DNA of 64,000 bases from Solea solea (lineage: Eukaryota > Chordata > Actinopteri > Pleuronectiformes > Soleidae), in assembly GCF_958295425.1 (NCBI RefSeq), contig NC_081149.1:13660961-13724960 (forward strand), read 5' to 3'. A model generated the notes under the pieces. It was not told the origin of the DNA, searched no databases, and saw only the letters and a program-made list of their open reading frames with translations. Below, piece after piece: positions 49,647 to 60,312 of this stretch; position 1 is the stretch's first letter; every line of letters begins with the position of its first letter. Both the position numbers and the translations under genes were made by a program.

Positions 49647-49920
49647 CTGTTGGTCCTTGCAGCGCAAATCTGCAGTTTCCTTCTTGTAATTAGTCCCATT
49701 GTGCACCTCGTTCCTTTATTTTCACTGCTGCTTTATTGTTTCCTCTTATTTTCCCGTCGGGAGCTGTACATTTTGCCATAACCATCTCCAGCAGCACTGA
49801 GCAAGATATTTGTCATAGACCGACTTTAAAAGCACGTGTGCCTGTCCCCGCCCCCTGCTGCAGCCACGACCAATGAGAGGCTGCAGCGCCTATTCGAGGC
49901 TCTGACACCTCATTGAGTTT
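49647..49920 (-). promoter_or_regulatory. kcnj2: kcnj2 promoter and non-coding first exon
   Basis: On the minus strand, reading toward the gene, come an inverted CCAAT box (49870-49874), a GC box (about 49846-49855), an E-box CACGTG (49833-49838) and a TATA-like TTTTAAAG (49824-49831). An exon of about 160 bases then ends in a strong donor ACAG|GTAGGT (after 49647). Order and spacing fit a functional core promoter. The exact start site is inferred. Confidence 0.65.
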
Positions 49921-49974
49921 TTGCATTAAACGGATTCAATGGAATATACATTGTGAGACTGTGATGGTGTTTTG

Positions 49975-51114
49975 GGATAGTAGGGAATTATTATTATTAT
50001 TATTATTATTGTTATTGTTATTATTTTTACATTTCTAAACTAAGATGAATGTAGAAGAAAATTCTGGCAACACTGTGAATCAAATTTAATACAATAATAA
50101 TAATAATAATGATAATAATAAACATATTTTTCTAATTAAGTAGTAAATTAAACTACAGTGCTACCACTTTGAATCAAAGCAGTTCACTACAGGACTTGTG
50201 AAAGTCTACTTGATCAATTCTGTGCTGTGGTTATAGTCTCTGACCACAGAGGGGCAGTATAGAGCTGCACTGACGCCACATAATGTCAATTGCAGTGTTG
50301 TCATAATTCATTTCATCATCATAATAATAATTATACTAATAACGATAATAAAACCTCTCCTGAAGCATCAAAAATTATTTTAGTTGACTTTGTATCTGTG
50401 GAAATATACATTTTTTTTCAATTAAGGCTTAAAAACATTAGAATCAGAAACAGTTGTATTGCCAAGTAAGTAATAAACATATGAGGTATTTTGCTTTGGT
50501 GCCTTAGTCAACACAATACAACATAAAAACAACATACTATATATATGTATATGTGAATATATATATGTGTGTGTAAGAAAACTTAAGTTTATATAAGAAA
50601 ACTTAAATATAAACTTGCAATAATAATATTTTTCTTCATAAAGCATTTTTCATGTAAATGAGGACAAAGTGATTCCAATGTAACAAAAAACAAACAAATA
50701 AAAAACATTAAAAGGTCAAACACCAGCACGCATACATGCATAAACAAACATACAGATCAGTGGTGTGCACAGATATTTCAAGGGACAGAGGCTGGATTGA
50801 AAAAAAAGGGCAGCCCGTCATTATATTCAGTTGAAAAAAAAAAAAAAATACAGTTGTGACCCTTGTTCTTACAGATAATTGTTCTTATACTGTTGCCCTC
50901 ACCTTATCAGAAGGCAAAAGGGCAGATGCTGAGTAAGTATATATACACGCAAAACAGATATAAACAGATCTATATATGTGTATATATATATATGTATGTG
51001 TATATATGTATATGTATATGTATATATATATACACACAAAAACAATTCATGAATTGTCCAAAGTCACATATAAATATATTTACAGTACACCGTGCCTGCA
51101 CTGCGCAGCTCAAG
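49975..51114. other. Intergenic sequence between kcnj2 and kcnj16
   Basis: AT-rich, with ATT (49989-50020) and AAT (50091-50120) microsatellites and a TA/TG-rich stretch (50960-51035). A block around 50440-50500 (AATCAGAAACAGTTGTATTG) resembles a common fish repeat. The kcnj16 3' UTR must lie in the right part. No gene. Confidence 0.45.
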
Positions 51115-52263
51115 CTACAAACAAGTCTGTTGCATCTCCTCGTCTGTGATCTCCTGATTCACATGAAACGTGTGTCCTTTTCTCTTCACTGGCCGACTGA
51201 AGGAGCCGCAGCTCTCGACGGGACGCCGCTCTCGGTCATACTGCTCTGCACTGAGCAAAGGCACCGGCACCCATGTGGTCTCGTTGAACAGAGCGTAGTC
51301 CACCTTGTAGTGCCTCTTGCCCAGTTTCAACATGTCGGTGAAACGCTGGCCCCAGTGAATGTCCACTGGCGAGTAGGAGGTGCGGGTCTGGTGGAGCATA
51401 CCCGTGGAGTCTCCGGTGTAAGTGAAAGACACCACCAGTTCAAACTCATCCCCCAGCAGGTCCTCTGGGCCCAGGCTATAGAGTGGACTTCCAGGCTCCA
51501 GCCTGTGGATAACAGTGGTTGGTATGGCGAGGACAATATCCCGGTTCTGGATGTCCAGATCCTTGTAGGACATAACGACCCCTGACCCCTGAGACTGTTT
51601 CACGCAGCGCACTAATTGGGCCCTGGCGACGCCCTCCACCATGTGATTACCTCTGAAGTCTCCGAGGCGCCATGACAGACACAGAACTCCGTCTCGCAGG
51701 TTGACCGTTGCCCTTCTGCTAAAACCCACAGTCTGGGCTCTCTTACGAGGAGATGCCATCTTAGCCACAACAACACCAATGACAATGGTGTCAAGGAGGC
51801 AGCTAAAGAGGTCTTGGACTGTCACCACGATAATGGCCACAATGCAGTTCTCAGACATCCCCCTGAAGCCATAGCCGATAGTTGCCTGGGTCTCCATTGA
51901 GAACATGAAGGCTTCGGTGAAACCGCGGACATTGTATATGCAGAGATCATCATCTTCGTTCTCACCGTCGCCGTTCACGAACGCAATGAGCCAATAACAG
52001 AGGCCAAATAAGAGCCAGGAGAGAATGTACGAAAGGCAAAATATCAGGAACATCACCCTCCAGCGGATTTCAACTAGAGTGGTGAAGATGTCAACCAGGA
52101 ACGGGCTCCAGTGTCCAGGAGCCTTCTGGAAAACCACAGGAAAACTGCCATCTTTCTGCATGTAGCGCAGCCGCCTGCCCTTCTTTCCTATTTGCCGACC
52201 CAGAGTGTGGACGGTGGTGCAGGTGGTGTCAATGACGACCTCTTCGCTCCTATGTGTGCTCAT
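51115..52263 (-). CDS. kcnj16: Inward-rectifier potassium channel, Kir5.1-like
   Basis: A single coding exon of 382 residues from the ATG at 52263-52261. Kir5.1 is usually silent alone and forms pH-sensitive heteromers with Kir4.1 in kidney and glia. The sequence shows VDIFTTLVEIRWR, M1 (LIFCLSYILSWLLFG), a pore with ATIGYGF (127-133), M2, and family marks KMASPRKRAQT and TYTGDSTGM. These match Kir5.1 (ARKRAQT, YTGDSTG) better than Kir2.1. Cys108 and Cys140 could form the conserved extracellular disulfide. Next to kcnj2, as in human. Two differences from mammalian Kir5.1 are an Asp (158) at the rectification-controller position and a divergent N-terminus. A TGCAG acceptor sits 12 bases upstream of the ATG, so a 5' non-coding exon is likely. 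Confidence 0.85.
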   Translation of the reverse strand: MSTHRSEEVVIDTTCTTVHTLGRQIGKKGRRLRYMQKDGSFPVVFQKAPGHWSPFLVDIFTTLVEIRWRVMFLIFCLSYILSWLLFGLCYWLIAFVNGDGENEDDDLCIYNVRGFTEAFMFSMETQATIGYGFRGMSENCIVAIIVVTVQDLFSCLLDTIVIGVVVAKMASPRKRAQTVGFSRRATVNLRDGVLCLSWRLGDFRGNHMVEGVARAQLVRCVKQSQGSGVVMSYKDLDIQNRDIVLAIPTTVIHRLEPGSPLYSLGPEDLLGDEFELVVSFTYTGDSTGMLHQTRTSYSPVDIHWGQRFTDMLKLGKRHYKVDYALFNETTWVPVPLLSAEQYDRERRPVESCGSFSRPVKRKGHTFHVNQEITDEEMQQTCL

Positions 52264-54545
52264 TTTGACAGTTGGCTGCAGTGATCAGACGGAAAGCACA
52301 GATTAGCATGACAGTAGCGTTTTGAAGCGGAACAGCAGGCTACTCATTGGCAGTGAGGAGGTTTCATTACATGTGGCAAAAAATGTAAGACTCTCAGGCT
52401 TGTTTGTTGAGCTGAGCCCTTCATGTTTGAGCAGGCAGCCCGGGTCAGTGTGCGCCTCAGGCTATCAGGCGTGAGCTGTGCCAGGTATGGGTGTGAAATA
52501 TGTACTCAAGAGCACGAGTTTCTAAATAGTTGATTATTTACCAGAAGCCCCATCGCAATCTGGAGAACTCCACTGTGTTAAAAGGTCTTTATGGACACTC
52601 TAATTTCCTCTTTATCACCAAAAGAGAAGTTACTTCAAAAACATATAGAAGTTACTCAGTTAAACTTGATATTAAAGTGGCGGGCCACGTGAAGTTGATT
52701 GGAGGGCCGCATGTGGCCTGCGGGCCTTGGGTTTGAGGCCTCTGATATAAAGAGTTTGCCCTTTCGTGTTTTGGGTGAGTTGATTGGTATACTCGTTTGG
52801 TTTTGAACTGGTTCTTATTTGATGGTTAAAATTGAAACTTTCACATCTTTTTCATGATTTATTTTTGGGTCCACTTCATCGCTTATTTAATCATTTCACA
52901 GAGAGACGGCATGGTTGTCAGTGCTGCATGGCGGCGTGGATTTCTACAGTGTTATTGTGTACACGTGTTGTGTATATCACGTCAGCCTTATGCGTTATGT
53001 GAGCTGCTGCCAGCAAAATGTAACTTTTTTTACAGTGTATGCACTATAGTATACACTTATCTCTCCTAAATTGTCCTTGCCTGGATTTGTGTGTCATATG
53101 ATGCTGCAATAAACGTAGAGGCTCGTTTCCTTAACAGTGGCAACACCCGCTGTCTTTTGTTGTCTTGTTGAACAGCTCCAATTTATTACATTACTTTACA
53201 ACTTTACAAAATGATTTGTTGACATGAACTTGGGGCAGAGGGAAAAACAAGTCCCTTATGTTTGACTTTGTTCTATCGATTTTCGGCCCATGTAGATATG
53301 TATGGATTTAGACCGTCAAACAAGACTTTGGGTCGGAGGAATCTATCTTCCCTGGGGAAAGAATCTCATTTTGAGTTTTGGAAGATTTAAAACGAGGACT
53401 GTATGTAAGTATCTGTCAGAAAACCTGTGTGTCTTTACCCTGAGCAGCCAGTAAAGCAAAAAAGATAGATATAGATTAAGAAGAAAATACAAGCATGGAC
53501 ATGGTTATCATTAAAGTTTCATTAAAGTGTTGATACAATCTTTTCTCAACACGCTTAAAAGAGTGTGTCTCGGTGTATTAAGCACAACCTCGGCCTCAGC
53601 TTGCTGCATCATTAATCTGTTATTGTCCTCATGAGGGTAAATTATTATCCTCCAACCTCCTCTAACAGCTTTCACCTCCAAGTGTCCTTTTCAAAAACAA
53701 CACACACACACACACACACACTACACCAGAGTCGGTGCATTTAATTCCCTGCCTCGTTCTTGCTCTGTTCTTTCTGATCTAACAGCTGCGCGAGTCGTCA
53801 CCGATGAAAGGCTTCTTATCTGGTTAACGTGTCAGAGCTGAGCGCTCCGCAATAGTGTTCTTCGCTGATTAATTACCTGCCGGAAGTCACTTTTGACTTT
53901 TGTTCTTGACGTGTTTACTGCTTAATTGTATCATTGGAGAACGTGTAGCTGATGTTTATCTGAGTTCATGATAAAAGGTTTTTATGTCTCGCTCTAATTT
54001 TTTCCACCAATGCTTTTATTGTGGGTGAGAACAAACTGTCTCACACGCCGTGTTTTTGCAATGGTTTCAAGTGCACGTTGGTTTTATAGCATGCACAACA
54101 CATAAAATGTTACTTTTGATCTTGTGGGATCCTAACCTTTTTTTTAGACAGCAAAAAAAATGTCGCTTCGCTTAAGCTGCCATACAGATGTTTTGATATA
54201 TAAGTAGATGACTTGGTCAACAAGCGTCTTGACTCATAGTGTCTTTGTTTGTGTTGCAGTGATTTCAGCAATGAGGTCAACGGGTGTCGCAAAAACACGA
54301 AATAAACAGGTGAAGGTATAGTATATTTATAACAACTCGTTTGCCTAATTTTAATAATTTAAGTTTTAAGTTCAGCTGTTTTAAAGCTATGAAAATGAAC
54401 GTTTCATCCTTATTGTAGATTTTTGTTCTACATGATGTCTTTTTTAATTATAAATGTGTTTTTTTCCCACTTACTACAGTTAAAGAAATTAGACATTTCG
54501 ACTTGGGGACTTCAAGGAAAAAAGTTTGGAAACCAACCAAATAAC
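52264..54545. other. Intergenic region upstream of kcnj16
   Basis: Should contain the kcnj16 promoter, which I could not fix. Holds a fragment of the GGCCC-rich hAT-like repeat at about 52678-52745 (GGCGGGCCACGTGAAGTTGA, GGGCCGCATGTGGCCTGCGG) and a CA microsatellite (53700-53721). No coding sequence recognised. Confidence 0.4.
52678..52745. repeat. Solo fragment of the GGCCC-rich hAT-like repeat
   Basis: One end of the same family as 9154-9630, ending GGGTTTGAGGCCTCTGA. No second end is visible. Confidence 0.5.
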
Positions 54546-54559
54546 CACAAATGATTTAG

Positions 54560-54850
54560 TAAATGATTACTAAAGACATTATTACGGCGTACTAATATAT
54601 GAACTAATGTGTTAATTAATCCATAAGTAATGCATACATAATGATAACTAATTAAAATATGAAACTTTTATTCACGCTTAATAATGAATTAATTAACTTT
54701 GAGTAGTAAAGATTGATGAACTGTTTATTAATGCATTAACAAATATGTTAACTAATGCAAAGTAATACATAATAATGATTGTTAATATATAATTAAACGG
54801 TTAATTAATGCTTAATAATGTTGTAACTACTAATAATGTAACTACTTGAC
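54560..54850. repeat. Degenerate TTAATTAATGC-rich tandem-like array
   Basis: Repeated short words TTAATTAAT, ACTAATG, CATTAACAAATATG and TAATGCTTAATAATG occur throughout in irregular order. This looks like a decayed minisatellite of roughly 30-base units. Flanked by ordinary intergenic sequence. Confidence 0.5.
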
Positions 54851-55359
54851 TTTTTTTTTTTTAAATACACACGTCCAGTATCCACACAGTATGTAGAGTA
54901 AAGAAAGAAAAACAATATGATGTTATTCAACAGCACCTGTAAATACTAAAGAGCTAAAGTAAAATAACTCAGAAAGCCCTTATTTTACCTTACAAATCTT
55001 ACAGAGAGATTGAAATATTATATCAATATCAATATTCGACTTACTTAGGTTCTGCAGAGCGTTAGCAAATGTAAAGCAAACTCTGGATTCAGCTGGCTGT
55101 CGAGTGCTCGTGGTGGTCAATCTGGTCTTGAGGCAAAGTCTAATTTTTGTTCTGATATTACAGCAATCACTTGCCACTGAAACCCTATTGGACGACCTGG
55201 AAGAATTTATGACCTGTGGAATATTTTAGCGTCTCCGCAGGACAAAAACATCAGGCGCCTCCGGTTTGTTTCAGGTGATGAAATATAACCCTAAACAAGA
55301 TGATAACGGGGGATGCGATTTGATCATTCGCAGGTATTAATATTCAAGCCATTTCCCTT

Positions 55360-55392
55360 TAGATTTCATTCATTCATTCATTCATTCATTAG
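55360..55392. repeat. (CATT)n microsatellite
   Basis: About six CATT units. The surrounding 54.9-57.3 kb is otherwise non-coding and AT-rich. Confidence 0.85.
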
Positions 55393-56179
55393 ACAGAAGG
55401 TTAACCTTTGCTCCAGCAGGTAGATTTCCTGTCATTGGCACAAGGATTTTCTTTGTTGCAATTGTCCCCAGTTTGGTTCTGATAAGACAAGAGAGATCAC
55501 AACGGCACGGCGGGAACGCAGTAACTATTAAACCACTTTTATTGTGGCCATTATGAGAGACCTAAGCTGTTAGAAAGACGTGTCCAAACCTACCCGATTT
55601 GACACATATTGTTTTTTTGAGATCAAAAACAGAGATAAGACACATTCCTCCGAGAGATAACCTGGTAAAAAACAATTCATCACTAGCTATATAACGAAGC
55701 GGTGAAAACACAGACATGTAGAATATAGCACTGGTTTCTGAACATTAAGACACGGTGAAAGTTAACAAACAAGATGATCTGGTGATGCACAAAATAAAGG
55801 TGCCATCCGTAACTGGTTTCTAAAAGACTTTTTAGATTATTCAATGAAAACCCGTTTTACATCCTGATTGGAATCCATGAACAACGTTGTCTGAAAGCAA
55901 AATAAAGGAATTCCTTGTCTGTAGCCGTGTAGGCGTACTTGTCAATCTTAACCTGGGCACAGAACAAGACTTTACACCTGAAACGCAGAAGTAGAAGCTG
56001 CCAGATAGTGAGTCATAGAAAAAGGTAGAGAAACTACAGCCAGAAGTTACAGTTCCTTTGACCTCTGGTGCTAAACCAACCTAGAAGGGAACTCCATATA
56101 TACATACATATATATAATAACCTCATAGGCGCCGTGCTAGCGGCAGCTCGACACAGCAGCTCCCTTTGTGTATTAGCGT

Positions 56180-56312
56180 TTTCTTTAAATTAAGTACTTT
56201 TTTTACTGTTGCACATTTTACATTTTATGTTTATAATATTGTTTGTATTGCTGCTTTGTTAAAACAATTTCCCCTTGGGGATGAATAAAGTATTTCTATT
56301 CTATTCTATTCT

Positions 56313-56410
<98 letters not shown>

Positions 56411-56470
56411 TATATATATATGTATATGTCTATATATATATATATAGACATATATATGTATATGTATATG
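56180..56470. repeat. LINE-type 3' tail followed by (CTATT)n and a long (TA)n array
   Basis: The block ACTGTTGCACATTTTACATT ... CCCCTTGGGGATGAATAAAG is the usual 3' end of a fish LINE. It is followed by TATTCTATTC units (about 56290-56317) and about 150 bases of TA-rich repeat interrupted by GACATA and GTATA units. This explains the long IYIYIY-type open frames on both strands, which are not genes. Confidence 0.7.
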
Positions 56471-56499
56471 AACTCAGTTTTCTGACTGATGAGGGTTGA

Positions 56500-57331
56500 G
56501 TCTAGAAATAATGCAAAAATCTTCAAAATAAAGTAAAGAAGCTGCTTCTTGTTGTCCGTGGTCGGACTTTGTGCCATCCAAATGGTGATAACTGGAAATT
56601 GCCCTCACTATAATTAACTCTCTAATTGACTCTCTAAAACTTCACTCTCAACACAGCAATGGTGTATATTACAAAGCCCGAAAACGTCGGGTTTAATCCG
56701 CTGCCTTCTTCCTTCATTGTTGGAAATATATTACATTTCTCTTTTATTGACAGCCACACAGTTTTGTCTGAATCACATATCATGGCAGGGAAATTAGGCG
56801 TTGATTATTGTCAGTATTGTATGACATCGCCTATATAACAAAGTTGTCCTATATGACAAAACCTGAATTGATAATTCGGCCTTCTGTCTCCTTCCTTTGT
56901 CCTGCAACCGTGACAGGGACTCAACTCATGTCTCCATATTTATCTTCTGCTTCGTCTCACTCTCCTACAGACCCATTGTTATTGCAATGCAGCATATGGA
57001 CCGAAAGCTATCACAACAAAAAGCAGCTGGAGCCTCCTGTGTGTAGAAGCAGGAAAACATACAGTGGGAGCAAATTCACTTTTGTCCCGACTGTTTACAA
57101 AGGATCACTGCGGTACATGTTGAACACCAGGTGAAATTAATTACACATTGTACGTCTTTCTCGCGGTTGTGGGCCACTGTCATGCTTTTGTGGACAGCAG
57201 AGTTTTCTGAACATGTGGTTTCAGCCTATTTAAGTGTCATCTCAGGCTGAAACCTAAGGAAAGGGATGGAAGGGATGGTGGAAGTCTGGCATACAGTTAT
57301 CCGTCATATGTGAGTGTGATTTACTGCAGTG
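56500..57331. other. Upstream region of the Cys-loop receptor gene
   Basis: No gene or clear core promoter identified. The last part should hold its 5' UTR. Confidence 0.3.
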
Positions 57332-60263
57332 ATGCCTTCAGGAACATTTATTCACCACGGTCTGACGCAAGCTGCCTTATTGCTGTGGCTAGTTGGTAAG
57401 TTTACCTTTCATAATGGAATATGTAATATTATTTCTGAAATAATTCAAAGCCGTGGTTCACTCTTTTTGCTTTTTGTTCTTCCAATTTTAGGGTGTGGAC
57501 ACGCTGAAAGCAGCTGCAGAGATCGCAGATGCCTGGCTCAAATGCTAATAAGCAAAGAATATGTATCTCAACCACAGTATGAAAACTGCTCCCAAGTAAT
57601 AAGAGTGCCTTACCTTGAGTACCAAACTATTACAGTTGTAAGTGTTGTTTTGTACATTTTATACAACATAGAGCATTTCATCCTGTCAATTCTCTCATCA
57701 CACCAGCAGTGTTTACCTCTTTCACTATCTTTTTTTTAACAGGACACAAAGAATCTCCGCCTGATTAGTAAAATTACTGCATACATAGTAAGGTTTGAGA
57801 AACCTTCAAGTGAATGAAAATGAAACAAAGTGTGTGTGTGTGTGTTCCAACCATAATAATAATAATAATTTGAAATTATAAACCACAGGAATGGCGAGAC
57901 CCTGGCTTGATGTGGAACATGTCCGACTACAATTATAAAGAAGTCACCTTGCCAGTGGATAAGGTCTGGACCCCAGAGCTCCACGTGGCAAATGGGTGAG
58001 TCATATATAACACAAGTTATATATGTTTTTTTTTTATTATTATTATTAAATGTGCAATTTAACTGATACAGTTGTCTCTAATGTGTGTAGAATAATGACA
58101 ACGATGACTCATGCCTCCCATGACCTGACGGTGAGATTTGATGGCATGGTGTACCACATTGTGATCATAAATGCTGAAGTGAACTGCGACGTCAATATGT
58201 TCAACTATCCCTTTGCCACCGATACATGTCCTGTCGCAATTCAAACCAGTGAGAGGGCTGGTGGTGAGTTCAGCAAAACACAACAAATAATAATAGGGTA
58301 TAATATGTACATATGCATTTTTAATGTATTAGGTACTATTTTCGATGTATTTTTATCAAAAAACATATTTAACTTAAGCTTAAAATTCTTTTGCGCATCG
58401 AAGTTTGTGTTATATGCATGTATTCCATTTACACCTTGGCATCTTAAGGTTTAATCGTCTCATTATTGTTATTATTATAGGCAATAAACTGGGTTTTATT
58501 CGTCTGCTCACTCAGAATGTGGTACAGAGCTGGAGCTGCTTTACGTGTGGCCTACTGGCAAAACCCGAGGAGACTGGAAAACTGAATCTGTGGTGTTGGG
58601 GTCACAGGGTTACGGAGACACTCATTACATCATGGTAAGTTCATTAACATGGGAATCTGTCATTCAGTATCACTGTAGTAATGATCGCAGTAGTAGTATT
58701 TACCTTTAGCATTTTAAACCTAGACTACTTGTTTTATTTGAAAGTGCCTTTAGCTAAACTATTCTTACTCTATCTTGTGTACTTTTCCTCTTTTAATATT
58801 TGATTATACATTAGATTAGATTAAATGTAATATCTTTAGTGTCATTGCAAGCAAAAGCATACAACAACATTTGAGAGAAATTAGATGATGCAGCAACAAA
58901 CACACACACACACCACCAATAAAAACATATCTTGAGTGAGTGACCATGAGTTTCATTCATCAAAACGGCTATTTTAATCTATTGTAGACGACACTCACAC
59001 TGTTTATATCCATTTATAATGTGGTAGTTTATCTTATGTATTGTCATTTTGTCTTTTTCTTTGTCTACCTGTTCATTAGTTTTCTTATATATTATGTTAT
59101 TATTCTGTCTAATTGTTATTTGCCTGCCCAGGGATGTAAATTAGGTATGAGCCAACTCTGGAACAATTGTAAAAAAATGTGCATTGTCCCTGTCAAATAG
59201 ACAATAAACTAAACCTAACTAATACACTTGATATAAGCAGACCAACCCTCTAAAGACAATATTAGGATCAAGGGGCAGGTTGTGTTTTTCAAAGAACAAC
59301 CTTGCAGTATCCTTTGTGGACACAGTTGAGCATGAAATGATAAAAACACCACAATAAATAAAAAGGTCTGTCTCTTTATTTTCTTTTAATTCTGCCCATA
59401 CTCCTCAGGTGAGCCTGAAAATCCAATATACCAACCCCTTCATCACGTTACTGTTGCCCTCCATTCTGATCGTCTTGGCTGATGTGGTCAGCTTCTCCCT
59501 GCCTTTGCAAGGGGGAGAACGCAACTCTTTCAAGGTCACTTTGGTGCTCAGCTTTACCATGTTCCTCAACATCCTCAATGAGAAACTCCCTGGAGACGGC
59601 GAATGCAGCCCCATCATCAGTCAGTCAAAGTTGCCTGCATGCTATAAAAACACAGACACCCTTGCAACACGACAACAAAATATGAAGGGCAGCATCACAG
59701 TTCGTGCGACTGACCATGTGTCTGTGCTGCAGGAATCCACTTCTGTATTTGTCTGGTGCTCATGGTCCTGAGCATGCTGGTGTCCTTGGTGCTGACGCGG
59801 GTCGCCAAGGATGGCGGCATCCGTTTGTGCTGCTTCTCCAAAAAGGTTGAACCAAAAACCGCAAGAAGCATGGAAGACAACGTGGACGAGGGTGAGGAAT
59901 ATTTGATTGTAAAGTGTATATATATGTTAGGTCAGTAGAAAAACACCGTTAAGCATTCAGCATCTGCTTTTTGCTGCTTCAAACCTTACAGAAATCAAAC
60001 CTGACATCAGTGTCATTCAGCTGGACGGCCCAGAGGAGGAAAAACAAATCCTTAGAAAGGTGGTCAAATTCCTCGAGAATTTTCAAGCTAAGGACATGGA
60101 AAACGAGAGCTATCAGAGGTTTGCTGACACATTGGACAAGACATTTTTCTGGATCTATTTCTTTGTTGCTGTTTCGTACTTCTGTGCGATGACTACTGTG
60201 ATGGTGATGTATACCTGCAGCGTTAACCACTTCTTCTGGCACAATGACGATGCGAACTTCTAA
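57332..60263 (+). CDS. Cys-loop ligand-gated ion channel subunit, 5-HT3/ZACN-like
   Basis: Nine exons: 57332-57395, 57492-57637, 57743-57787, 57889-57995, 58091-58263, 58516-58634, 59409-59619, 59733-59891 and 59992-60263. Phases agree and give 431 residues. The 45-nt third exon is typical of the family. Features are a signal peptide (LTQAALLLWLVGCGHA), a Cys-loop C153/C167 with 13 residues between, M1 (LLLPSILIVLADVVSF) and M2 with the cation-type GERNSFKVTLVLSF. M3, a basic intracellular loop with KVVKFLENF, and M4 (FFWIYFFVAVSYF) follow. GER before M2 predicts cation selectivity. M4 and its preceding helix look like 5-HT3, while human ZACN lies at 17q25.1 within the same syntenic group. 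Residues used for serotonin are not conserved, so the ligand is unknown. No break or missing domain is seen. Confidence 0.85.
58800..59215. repeat. LINE-derived sequence in intron 6 of the receptor gene
   Basis: The end GGGATGTAAATTAGGTATGA ... GCATTGTCCCTGTCAAATAG followed by ACAATAAAC is the familiar fish LINE 3' terminus. The upstream extent is uncertain. Confidence 0.5.
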
Positions 60264-60306
60264 TGGTCAACTGTGCTAAAAAGAAAAAGAGAGAGCAACA
60301 CACTTC

Positions 60307-60312
60307 AATAAA
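60307..60312 (+). promoter_or_regulatory. Polyadenylation signal of the Cys-loop receptor gene
   Basis: AATAAA 44 bases after the stop codon. This implies a very short 3' UTR unless later signals are used. Confidence 0.5.

Noticed and set aside
50863..51585. 240-residue plus-strand open frame over kcnj16
   Set aside because: It is the antisense shadow of the kcnj16 coding exon joined to a TA-rich repeat.
56275..56577. Long open frames rich in Ile-Tyr on both strands
   Set aside because: They are produced entirely by the TA/TATG microsatellite and have no splice or homology support.
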